Shown: in pieces, positions 37,899 through 46,600 of the stretch
Numbering within the stretch: the first letter of the stretch is position 1
Layout of the letters: each line of letters begins with the position of its first letter
DNA from: Tellurirhabdus bombi
Lineage (GTDB): Bacteria > Bacteroidota > Bacteroidia > Cytophagales > Spirosomataceae
Assembly (NCBI RefSeq): GCF_021484805.1
Contig: NZ_CP090557.1
Coordinates: 1,352,501-1,416,500, forward strand
Reading direction: 5' to 3'
Length of the DNA: 64,000 nucleotides
Program-made: the position numbers and the translations under genes
Notes under the pieces: generated by a model
Told to the model about the DNA's origin: nothing
The model's database searches: none
The model's input: the letters and a program-made list of their open reading frames with translations, nothing else

Positions 37899-38621
37899 TT
37901 ATTTCTGGCTTACCAGACCGCATTCCGTAGTATAGTCGGCAACGTGCTGATCGAAATCGGCCCATTTTATTTTGCGGTTTGCCTTCTGAATAAACGTTGG
38001 GCAGTCACCATACAGGTTGGCAAACTCATCGTCGTAGTTCTTTTTCAGTAATTTAAAAGCGGGCTTGTCGCCGATTTTAACGAAATAAGACCGATCTTCG
38101 CCACCCGAAAGCTGAATCCCCGACATATTGACGCCGTTGGTTTCCTGAGCAAGCGGATCATGGTAAACCCGAATGCGGTTGCTGGTTGCCGGGTTTAGCA
38201 ATTGCAAAAGCAGTTCTTCTTCACTTTTCCTCAGCTTCACTTTTGATTTCTCAAAATAGGCGTACCCTTTTTTAAGAATATCCTTATTGAGTTCACCCCG
38301 TCCCCATTTGTTGGCTTTCATCAAGTAATCATCTGCCGCTGCGTACTTTGCAAAGTTGCTCGGTGGCAGATACATGTACTTGATTTTATCTGCCGTCAGT
38401 TTTACTTTTTTATTCGTCGTGTCTTTGATGGTGATCTCCTCAATGAGGCCTTTCCGCCGGTCAATGTCATGAATGGTTCCTTCCAGCATTGTCCCATCTT
38501 CCAGAGTGATATAAGCCAATTTAGAACCGGAAAAAACTTCGAAGGGGGGCACAAAGGCCTGCCCAAAGGAAAAAGTTGATAAGCCAACGCTGAGAACCAG
38601 CGCACTCAATAATCGTTTCAT
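37899..38621 (-). CDS. Exported protein of unknown function (240 aa)
   Basis: Signal peptide MKRLLSALVLSVGLSTFSFGQ, then a mature part without a domain I can name. The first 90 mature residues look beta-rich (KLAYITLEDGTMLEGTIHDIDRR is like a small SH3/LSm-type barrel), the rest is helical and charged, and there are two Cys near the C-terminus (GDCPTF, TTECGLV). Start at 38621 chosen from the signal peptide; nine upstream codons are in frame. A -7 element lies at 38646-38653. Single-gene unit. Confidence 0.75.
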   Translation of the reverse strand: MKRLLSALVLSVGLSTFSFGQAFVPPFEVFSGSKLAYITLEDGTMLEGTIHDIDRRKGLIEEITIKDTTNKKVKLTADKIKYMYLPPSNFAKYAAADDYLMKANKWGRGELNKDILKKGYAYFEKSKVKLRKSEEELLLQLLNPATSNRIRVYHDPLAQETNGVNMSGIQLSGGEDRSYFVKIGDKPAFKLLKKNYDDEFANLYGDCPTFIQKANRKIKWADFDQHVADYTTECGLVSQK

Positions 38622-38645
38622 CGTCTGTATTTGTTGTTTTTTACA

Positions 38646-38653
38646 CAAAAATA
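38646..38653 (-). promoter_or_regulatory. -7 element of the 240-aa exported protein gene
   Basis: TATTTTTG on the minus strand matches TAnnTTTG; the -33 region is poor. Predicted transcription start near 38640, 19 bases before the ATG. Confidence 0.35.
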
Positions 38654-38704
38654 AACGACATGAACTTAATTGGAATGACCGATAAGTAAATGGTTTATAA
38701 GCTC

Positions 38705-39523
38705 CTAACGAGTATAATAGAACGCCAATGGATCTGGGTAATGGTATTTGTAGGTAATTGTTTGCTGTAACTTTTCAGGGCTTACTACTTTAAAAGGCAC
38801 CGGCTCGGCGGGCACAGCGAACGTAGGTAAGTCATAGCCTAATTCTTCACAGTTTTTCCGATAGACCGCTTCACGCGATGGATGCATCGGTGCTACGACA
38901 TTAAAAGTCTGGCCGGGCTGCGGATTCTGAAGTATAGCCTGAATGATGCCTACCCCGTCGTCGCGGTGAATGTAATTGACGGGCACGTCCCCCGTGGTCA
39001 GCCCTTGTTTACCGGCTACGTATTTTCCCGGCACCCGCTCATAGCCCAGCAGTCCCCCGAAACGAAGCACTGTTGCGTTGCCCTGCGCCAATACCCGCTG
39101 CTCAGCCTCCGCAAAAGCGGGCGAAGCGGCCTGGTCCGGCGTAACGACATCCTGTTCCACTACTTCCCGGTTTAAATCTGGGTAAATGGACGTTGAGCTT
39201 ACATAAATCAGATAGGGCGATGAGCCTGTCTCCGCCAAAGCCGCCAGCAAATGGCGGATCTGCTGCGGATGAAAGTCATCGCCCTGCGGCCCCGCTTTGG
39301 GCGGAATATTAATGACGATGGCGTCTGCTTCCAGTAGCGTAACCAATTCGCCTTCAGGTTCAGGAAACAGCCGAAGCAAGTGAGCGTCAATTCCTTTCTG
39401 GCGCAATAGGGTCAGCTTATCGGCAGAGGTGGTACTTCCTTTCACCCGATAACCCGCCTGTACCAGACTCTCGGCCAGGGGTAAACCCAGCCAGCCGCAC
39501 CCAATAACACTTATTATAGCCAT
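38705..39523 (-). CDS. NAD(P)-dependent SDR epimerase/dehydratase-like protein (YeeZ type)
   Basis: A 272-aa extended short-chain dehydrogenase-like protein. Nucleotide-binding motif VIGCGWLGLPLAESL (residues 6-20), then IVINIPPKAG, the strand LIYVSSTSIYPD with Ser/Tyr of the usual active site, and HRDDGVGIIQAIL. The GCGWLG form and the lack of a clear YxxxK are typical of the atypical YeeZ-like group whose substrate is unknown. It has a strong promoter of its own. Confidence 0.83.
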   Translation of the reverse strand: MAIISVIGCGWLGLPLAESLVQAGYRVKGSTTSADKLTLLRQKGIDAHLLRLFPEPEGELVTLLEADAIVINIPPKAGPQGDDFHPQQIRHLLAALAETGSSPYLIYVSSTSIYPDLNREVVEQDVVTPDQAASPAFAEAEQRVLAQGNATVLRFGGLLGYERVPGKYVAGKQGLTTGDVPVNYIHRDDGVGIIQAILQNPQPGQTFNVVAPMHPSREAVYRKNCEELGYDLPTFAVPAEPVPFKVVSPEKLQQTITYKYHYPDPLAFYYTR

Positions 39524-39551
39524 TTAATTAAAGTTCGTGATCGTATAGCGG

Positions 39552-39581
39552 CAAAAATACAACTTAGTTTATCCTGGCAAA
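39552..39581 (-). promoter_or_regulatory. Promoter of the SDR-like gene
   Basis: On the minus strand, TTTG (39581-39578), 18 bases, TATTTTTG (39559-39552). Transcription would begin near 39546, 23 bases before the ATG. Confidence 0.6.
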
Positions 39582-39735
39582 TTCGAAGCTGATAAAAGCC
39601 GCTTTTTCGTGAATACATCCAAGGTAAAATCGCCCTGGAAGCTATTAAATTGTGATTAATAAACGACTATTCTTTAGGCCGTATTCGTTGTAAGTTTATT
39701 TTTACTAAATACCCATTCGTAACCTGTACTTTAAA

Positions 39736-40479
39736 ATGATTCCTTCATCTGAGCTTATTCCAGGCATCTACAATTATTGTGATTCGTGGTGCGAACGATG
39801 CCGGTTTACCCAGCGCTGCCAAAGTTTCACATTGCAATATCCCGATGGCGTCCCCCAGCAAGACATGAGTGCCGAAACGTTGGTCAAACGCCTCATGGAA
39901 GCGCTGCAAATGACTAAATCTTACATCGAAAAAAACCAGTCGTCCTTACCCCAGCATGCGCAAACAGCGCTGGAAAGCAAGGCGGCGGGTGTTTATGCGA
40001 TCAACAAAGACGAACAAACACCCATAGCCAGTTTGTGCGATGACTACCTGAAAACGACGGCTGACTGGCTCAAACAAGAGAATAATCTACTGCACCAGTC
40101 GGCGCAGCAACAAGCATTTGAAGTTGATTTAGGCATTCGGTCGGAGGCAGAATCGCTGAAACTCCTTAACACGTTGAAAGACGCCTGGGAGGTAATCAAA
40201 TGGTATCGCACGCTTATTCCCGTTAAGGTGATGTCTGCCCTGCAAATGCAGCGCGCCCCGGCAAACGATGAAGTGATGGCGCTTTATTTTAACGGAAAAG
40301 CAAAATTAGTTCTTGTCAGCGTTGATCGTTCGCTGCAAGCCTGGCATACGTTGCTGGAGCAATATCCGGAAAAAATGGATGAGGTGCTGGATATGATGGT
40401 ACTGCTGGATCGCATTCGCCGCAAAATGGACGTGCTTTTTCCGACCGCCAGAACGTTTGTGCGCCCCGGTCTGGATTAA
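39736..40479 (+). CDS. Conserved protein with N-terminal Cys cluster (247 aa)
   Basis: I recognise no named family. Residues 14-31 hold a tight cysteine cluster, YCDSWCERCRFTQRCQSF (C-x3-C-x2-C-x5-C), which could bind zinc or an iron-sulfur cluster. The rest is almost all helical (VKRLMEALQMTKSYIEK, TADWLKQENNLLHQSAQQQAF, EKMDEVLDMMVLLDRIRRKMD). No signal peptide, so cytoplasmic. It has its own terminator and no operon partner. Confidence 0.78.
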   Translation: MIPSSELIPGIYNYCDSWCERCRFTQRCQSFTLQYPDGVPQQDMSAETLVKRLMEALQMTKSYIEKNQSSLPQHAQTALESKAAGVYAINKDEQTPIASLCDDYLKTTADWLKQENNLLHQSAQQQAFEVDLGIRSEAESLKLLNTLKDAWEVIKWYRTLIPVKVMSALQMQRAPANDEVMALYFNGKAKLVLVSVDRSLQAWHTLLEQYPEKMDEVLDMMVLLDRIRRKMDVLFPTARTFVRPGLD

Positions 40480-40484
40480 ATGTT

Positions 40485-40520
40485 TCGGGCAGCCAAATGG
40501 CTGCCCGATGCTTATTTTTT
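40485..40520 (+). terminator. Terminator of the Cys-cluster protein gene
   Basis: TCGGGCAGCCA (40485-40495) pairs perfectly with TGGCTGCCCGA (40498-40508), followed by TGCTTATTTTTT. It overlaps the 3' end of the converging PD40-OmpA gene. Confidence 0.85.
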
Positions 40521-42074
40521 CAGAATTTTAAACTCAACGCGGCGGTTCGCTTGCCGACCTTCATCGGAGTCGTTCATGGCAACCGGCTTGGACTCTCCAT
40601 AGCCCTTGCTGGCTACGCGGTCGGGTTCAATGCCTTTGCCAATAAAATACTCCCGAACTGAATCCGCCCGATCCTGAGACAGTTTCAGGTTCAACTCATT
40701 GGAACCCGTATTATCGGTATGTCCGCCAATCTCAATAACAATCTTCGGATTTTCGTTGAGTGTTAGCGCCAAACGATCCAATTCAGGGAAGGATTCTTCA
40801 CGCAGGGTTGCTTTTCCCAGATCAAAGAAAATGTTATTGAGACGAACCGTACTGTTTACCTCGATTGGGATCAGCTTTAAGGACTTATTTGTAATTTCCT
40901 GATGTTCTTTTGCTTGCGTTAGATCTATATTATCTCCTTCCGCAATAAAATCAGGGGCAATGGCGCGAAAGCTGTATTTTTTCCCGTAAGGCAGTACAAT
41001 TTTGTATTCGCCGGTCAGAGGATTAGATGTCGCCGTACCTACCTCAACGCCATCGGGCAACGTTTCATAAACGATACGCGCCTCAACGGGTTTGCCGGTT
41101 CGCTGGTCGATTACTTTACCGCTCACCAGAACGACGGGATCCGGTAGGGTTTCCTTCGGCGTCTGCGGTTCCTGCTCCAGGTCTTTTAGCCTAATTCGGA
41201 CAATATCGCCTTTGCCCAACGTTTCCTTGAAGGTAGTCAGGTAGGCATATTCGCCCGAAGCAGATAGCGTATAGTAAGCATCGTAACCATCCGTGTTAAT
41301 GGCTGGACCTAAATTGACCGGCTTTGACCAGTGTTTCCACGAGTTATCCACGCGCCGGCAAACGTAAATATCATTGCTGCCCAGACCGCCACCCCGGTCG
41401 CTCGAAAAGTAAAGCGTAGCTCCGTCAGCTGCCAGAAAAGGGGTTGTTTCGGTAAAATCACCCGTATTCACCTCAGGTCCTAGATTAATAATTTTACTCC
41501 ACGAACCGTCTTTTTGCTTTAGACTAACGTATAAATCATCCTTCTGGCTGCCTTTTTTCTCACTGAACGCCATAATCAGCACCTTGCCGTCTGCCGACAG
41601 ATAGCCGCAGTCGAACTGGCCTTTACTCATTTTTTCGTAGGCAGGAATGGGCATTTTCTGGGGTGGAGCCCAGCCACTTGCCGTTCGCTTGCTAATGGAA
41701 AAGCCGCGCGTTTCGTAGGTGCCGTTGTTATAAGCGCCCTTGATTAACATGGTATTGCCATCGGGAGAAATGCTGTAGGCGCAGTTGTACTCGTCTTTGT
41801 TTAACGGGAAAGTCATTCGGCGTGCAGATCCCCATTTGTTATCCTGTCCCATTTCGGAGTACCAGATGTCCTGGCTTCCTTTGGCGCCGTGGGTGTTTTG
41901 GGGATGACTGATACGGGCAAAATACAGCGTTCGCCCGTCGGGCGAAATCACGGGATTAATTTCGTTGTATTCCGAATTAATCAGATTACCCAGGTTTTCG
42001 ACCTTGGGTTGCGCAATGATCAAATGACTTATGGCTACAAAAATTCCTGTTAGAATGGCTCCTTTGCCCTTCAT
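40512..42074 (-). CDS. PD40 beta-propeller, carboxypeptidase-regulatory and OmpA-domain protein
   Basis: A 520-aa exported protein. Signal peptide to about residue 21 (LIIAQ). Residues about 40-290 hold WD40-like PD40 blades (NPVISPDGRTLYFAR, YSISPDGNTMLIKG, FLAADGATLYFSSDRGG). About 305-390 is a carboxypeptidase-regulatory domain (VSGKVIDQRTGKPVEARIVY). About 405-518 is an OmpA peptidoglycan-binding domain (IFFDLGKATLREES, GHTDNTGSNELNLKLSQDRA). This is the PorE-like architecture of the type IX secretion system periplasmic linker, but the N-terminal TPR is missing, so the T9SS role is only a possibility. Confidence 0.88.
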   Translation of the reverse strand: MKGKGAILTGIFVAISHLIIAQPKVENLGNLINSEYNEINPVISPDGRTLYFARISHPQNTHGAKGSQDIWYSEMGQDNKWGSARRMTFPLNKDEYNCAYSISPDGNTMLIKGAYNNGTYETRGFSISKRTASGWAPPQKMPIPAYEKMSKGQFDCGYLSADGKVLIMAFSEKKGSQKDDLYVSLKQKDGSWSKIINLGPEVNTGDFTETTPFLAADGATLYFSSDRGGGLGSNDIYVCRRVDNSWKHWSKPVNLGPAINTDGYDAYYTLSASGEYAYLTTFKETLGKGDIVRIRLKDLEQEPQTPKETLPDPVVLVSGKVIDQRTGKPVEARIVYETLPDGVEVGTATSNPLTGEYKIVLPYGKKYSFRAIAPDFIAEGDNIDLTQAKEHQEITNKSLKLIPIEVNSTVRLNNIFFDLGKATLREESFPELDRLALTLNENPKIVIEIGGHTDNTGSNELNLKLSQDRADSVREYFIGKGIEPDRVASKGYGESKPVAMNDSDEGRQANRRVEFKILKK

Positions 42075-42170
42075 ACGCTACGGTTGAGAAAGCTTTACTA
42101 CGTAAAACGAATACTTGGGCAACTTTATTCTGAAAAGAAAGCCTGCCCTTGTTTCCCCTAAGTACGCTTT

Positions 42171-42725
42171 TTATATGATCTCCTGCCAGTACTCTTCTAT
42201 TTTTTCCAGTACTTCATCGACGGTTTCAGCCACAATCAGCAAGGCACGATTTTCTGGTTTCAAAAATCCATCTTCTACCATGCGATCCAGTTGTTGAAGG
42301 AGCAGATCATAGAAGCCATTAGTATTCAAAACGGCAATTGGTCCATCATACAGTTTTAGCTGCCGCCACGCCAGAATTTCGAACAGTTCGTCCAGCGTAC
42401 CGTAGCCGCCGGGCAGGGCAACAACCCCCTTCGCAAATTGCACCATCTTGAACTTGCGTTCGTGCATGGTCTCAACAAAATGCAGTTCCGTTAGGGTTTG
42501 GTGGGCCACTTCCAGCGCTGCCAGAAAGTTTGGAATTACGCCCGTAACCTGCCCACCATTGAGAATAACCGAATCGGCAACGGTCCCCATCAAACCTAAA
42601 TTACCGCCGCCATAAATAAGCCGGATGGAACGGCTTGCCATTTTTTCACCCAACTCGCGGGCAACTTCCTTGTACGTTTGATTAGTACCGGGACTTGATC
42701 CACAATACACTACGATGCTTTTCAT
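42171..42725 (-). CDS. LOG family protein (nucleotide 5'-monophosphate phosphoribohydrolase type)
   Basis: A 184-aa Rossmann-like protein of the LOG/TIGR00730 family, often misnamed lysine decarboxylase. The catalytic motifs MHERK (88-92) and PGGYGTLDE (105-113) are intact, and YGGGNLGLMG lies at 38-48. Members cleave (cytokinin) nucleoside monophosphates to base plus ribose-5-phosphate. Start at 42725 (MKSIVVYCGSS) because 12 upstream codons overlap the next gene's 3' end region. Confidence 0.9.
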   Translation of the reverse strand: MKSIVVYCGSSPGTNQTYKEVARELGEKMASRSIRLIYGGGNLGLMGTVADSVILNGGQVTGVIPNFLAALEVAHQTLTELHFVETMHERKFKMVQFAKGVVALPGGYGTLDELFEILAWRQLKLYDGPIAVLNTNGFYDLLLQQLDRMVEDGFLKPENRALLIVAETVDEVLEKIEEYWQEII

Positions 42726-42761
42726 GCCCAAAAGTAACGCAGAATCCTTTTTTTGCCACAA

Positions 42762-43550
42762 TTACTTAACAAGCGTTTGATTCAGTGCCTGCCAGTCGGT
42801 CTTTTTGATAATTTCTTCCGCTACATCGGTCGGTGCTTTGATCGTTATAACCATATTTTCAATCAGGTTTCCGCCCTTCGCGAAGGAATAATGATAGAGC
42901 TTGTTGCCTTTTGAATCGCTCCGTAAATTATTTTTCCAATTACCCAGCAGAACCACTGTTTCTGGGCGTGCACCTATGCCGCTGCTATCCGTTTTTAGAT
43001 TAATTTGCAGTGCCAGTGGCGCCCCTTTTACCGAAATGGTTTTGTATGATTCGACAAAACGGTTGCTGATCGGCTCTTGTAAACGGTAATTACCGGCATT
43101 CATGGCCACATCAATATCAATGGTAGACATTGCCAGTTCCCGGCTTCGTTCTGGCGTCGAAGAGCTATACACTGAATCCGTGCTTAACACCAAAGACGTT
43201 TCCTGCTTTTCGGGATTGGCCTGGGCCACCGCGCTGTCTATTCGGGCACGGCGTTCACGACTGGCGGCCCCCCGTTCCAGCGTCAGACTGTACCGATCAC
43301 CACAGGGATGAAACAACCGGCCATATTCATCACTTACCTGAAGCTTACCCAGCGAATGACGCTCGTCAAAAATACGCCAGGTGCCCGAAGGCTGATTTTC
43401 CTTAAGTTGCTGCTGCAAAGCCTTGACAACCCGTTCGTACGATGCATTCTGTTCGGCGCTGGCATCGCGGCACTGAGACTGAGCGTCCAACGTAATGAAG
43501 TTGGCAAAAACTATGACCAGCGCTCCCCGAAGGAAATTATTTTTTTTCAT
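42762..43550 (-). CDS. Exported protein of unknown function (262 aa)
   Basis: A signal peptide (MKKNNFLRGALVIVFANFITLDAQSQ) precedes a mature protein with two cysteines (C27, and C in LFHPCGDRY) that could pair. No recognised domain. The later part has strands (IDIDVAMNAGNYRL, ALQINLKTD, ENMVITIKAP), suggesting a beta-sandwich. It is divergent from the alpha-2-macroglobulin gene with a 79-base shared promoter region and lies 36 bases upstream of the LOG gene. Confidence 0.72.
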   Translation of the reverse strand: MKKNNFLRGALVIVFANFITLDAQSQCRDASAEQNASYERVVKALQQQLKENQPSGTWRIFDERHSLGKLQVSDEYGRLFHPCGDRYSLTLERGAASRERRARIDSAVAQANPEKQETSLVLSTDSVYSSSTPERSRELAMSTIDIDVAMNAGNYRLQEPISNRFVESYKTISVKGAPLALQINLKTDSSGIGARPETVVLLGNWKNNLRSDSKGNKLYHYSFAKGGNLIENMVITIKAPTDVAEEIIKKTDWQALNQTLVK

Positions 43551-43629
43551 GACGTGTGCAATTTTAGTTTGTTTAGCATCTACGATTAAAACCCGTTATT
43601 GGCCTAAAGGTTATAATTTGACATCAGCT

Positions 43630-46600
43630 ATGCCCACCCTATTTCGCTTTTTTTTCATTGTTATTCTTCTGGTAATCACCGCGGCTGAAGGGCAGTCGCA
43701 GACAAAAATTTACGTGCGCGACTGGCAACGGGCCGATTCGCTGGCCCAAAAGGGCCTGCCTAAGTCCGCCCTGGAGATTGTCAACCGCATTGAAGCGGAC
43801 GCCCGTAAAAATCAGAATTATCCGCAGCTTGTCAAGGTGGCCATGCACCAGTTAATCTACCGAAGCTATTTCGACGAGATTGACTATGTGACTCGGATAA
43901 AGGCGCTGCAAACGACTATTCGTGAAACACCGTTTCCGGCTCGTTCAATTCTGCAATCCATTCTGGCCGAAGTTTATTGGCGTTATTATCAGCAAAATCG
44001 CTGGAAATTCAGGAATCGGGCACGGTTGGAAAACTCGACGCAGGCTAGTTCTACTGGTGATTCGACAAACGCAGATGCTGACCCGCGAACCTGGGATGTG
44101 CAACGATTGATCTCCACCATTTCGGCTTTATACCAGTCTTCGCTGGCTCAGTCAACCCTTTTGCAGGAAATTCCGATTTCGACGTATGATTTGCTCCTGG
44201 AAAAAGGCGATGCCGAAAGCCGACTCCGCCGCCCCACCCTCTACGATTTTCTGACTTACCGGGCGATAGACTTTTTTGCCAATACCGAAGCCGACTTAAC
44301 CAAACCCGTTTTTGAATTTACGCTTGATCAGGCGGCTTATCTCGACACGCCAGACGTTTTTGCCCGTCTGACGCTTCAAACGCCCGATTCGCTCTCGCTT
44401 CGGTTTCAGACATTGCGGCTTTATCAGCGCCTGATTGCCTTGCATCTTCCAGATAAAAATCCGCTGGCGCTGGTCGATGCCGATATTCACCGTCTGGAAT
44501 TTATTTATCGGTATAGCACCGTTGCCAACAAAGATTCGATTTACCGGCAAACGCTCCGGAAGCAAATGGAACGCTACCAAAACCAGCCTGCCGAAGCAGA
44601 TTATATCTATGCCCTGGCAAAATCGCTGAGTGAGCAGACCGACCGCAATCAACCGTTAAGCTCTTCTGCACTGCCCAACCCAGACCGCTGGAATCGCAAG
44701 CAGGCCGCTGATCTGTGCCGGAATCTGATCAAAAAACACCCGCAAACCCTGGCTGCCCAGAACGCCCGTTCGCTGCTGGAACACCTCACCAAGTCCGTGC
44801 TAACCATCCAACTCGAAAAAATCATTGACCCAAATAAAGCGTTTCGGGCTTTGGTGACTTATCAGAATCTGGCCAAAGTTCATTTTCGTACCGTCCGAAT
44901 TCCCCGGTCAGAAGGCGCGCATCTGACTGCGATACGCAGTCAGGAAGAACGGCAGACCTGGCTGAAACGGCTGCTGCTGCGTCCGCAGATCACCTTTGGA
45001 ACCATAACACTCCCGGATGATGGCGACCTGAACCAACACGCCGTTGAAGCGCCAATGGGTGGCTTGCCGATGGGTGCTTACGTATTGCTCATTTCGACCC
45101 ATGATTCATTTAAGATTGATTCCGAGCTATTTAGCTATGTACCCTTGACGGTATCCCGCCTGGGCTATCTTACCCAACATTCGCAAACGGCATCGAATCT
45201 GGACCGACTTGGTGTGGTTGACCAGCAAACGGGCCAGCCCCTGGCGAATATTACAGTAGATTTACTGTCCGTAACGGACCAAAAAGAACAACAGCAAGCT
45301 CGCTTTCAAACCGATTCCATGGGCTTTGTTAAGGCACCAGCAAAGTCTTTACCGTCTAATACGCCATACCGCTACCGAATTACAACGCGTGGCGATACGT
45401 TACTTACCGAACTTCAGTACAACATACGATATGGCTCTGGAGGTCCCAAACCAGAGGCCAAAAAGCGGGAAACGTTGCTCTTCACCGATCGGGCTATTTA
45501 CCGCCCCGGCCAGACTATTTTTTTTAAAGGGATTCTATACGAAGGGTTGGATAGAGATTTTACGGTTGTCGCGAACCGTGAGGCAGACATCCGCTTACTG
45601 GATACGAACGGGTCAGAAGTGGCCAAGCTGAGCCTGCCCACCAATGAATTTGGCACGTTCGAAGGCCGCTTCACTGCCCCCACGGGCGTGCTTACTGGGA
45701 TAATGACGCTTCAGTCGGAGAACGGTCAGACCTTCATTCAGGTGGAGGAATACAAGCGCCCAACGTTTGAAGTGCGCCTTGATACCATCCGGCAAGCGTA
45801 TCGACTGAATCAGAAAATTTCCGTTCGCGCGCAGGCAAAAACGTTTTCTGGAGCGGCGGTCGACGCGGCAAACGTTCGGTATCGCATCACGCGTCGGCAA
45901 CGTCACTGGGCGCTTGGGTGGAGCCGACGCATCATTGACGCTGGGCCAGACGTAGCCATTGCCAACGGTACGCTGACTACGGATGCAACCGGAGCTGTCA
46001 GTTTTACCTTTACGGCCACGCCGGACCCCATGATTTCTCCGAGTCAGAATCCGGTTTTTGATTTTGAAATAGCCCTTGATGTAACCGATCGTTCGGGCGA
46101 AACCCATACGCTTACCTATTCACTCAATCTTGGTTACACGGCTTTGCGGGCGCAACTGCCCATTCCCGAGCGCGTCAATACAGATTCGAATCTACCCGTG
46201 CCCGTCCAGATTACGAACGCAGCCGGAAAGCCCGTGAATGCCCAGACCGACATTTTGATTTACCGCTTGCAAAGTCCAACCCGCCAGCTTCGGAGGCGAC
46301 TCTGGCAGAAGCCAGACCGCTACCTAGTGAACCGCACTGATTATGAGCGTCTTTTCCCCAACGATATTTACGCCGATGAGGATGTACCGGCAAACTGGCC
46401 CAAAGGAGAGATGGTGCAACAAGCGTCCTTAACGGGTCTTAAACCCAATCTAACGCTTCAATCAAGCCAGTTTGTACCGGGTGAATACGTGGCGGTATTG
46501 TCGGCACAGGATTCTACGGGCGAAAAAGTAAGCCAGTCGGTTTATTTTACTGTCAATAATCCGGCGGCTCCGATAGCCTCCTCCCTTCCTAATACCTGGG

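Noticed and set aside
40512-42074. Naming the PD40-OmpA protein PorE of the type IX secretion system
   Set aside because: The TPR domain found in PorE is not visible and no other por gene is in the window, so the specific name is not supported.
45613-46107. 164-aa minus-strand open frame inside the alpha-2-macroglobulin gene
   Set aside because: Antisense shadow of a long G+C-rich coding frame; no start context or family features.
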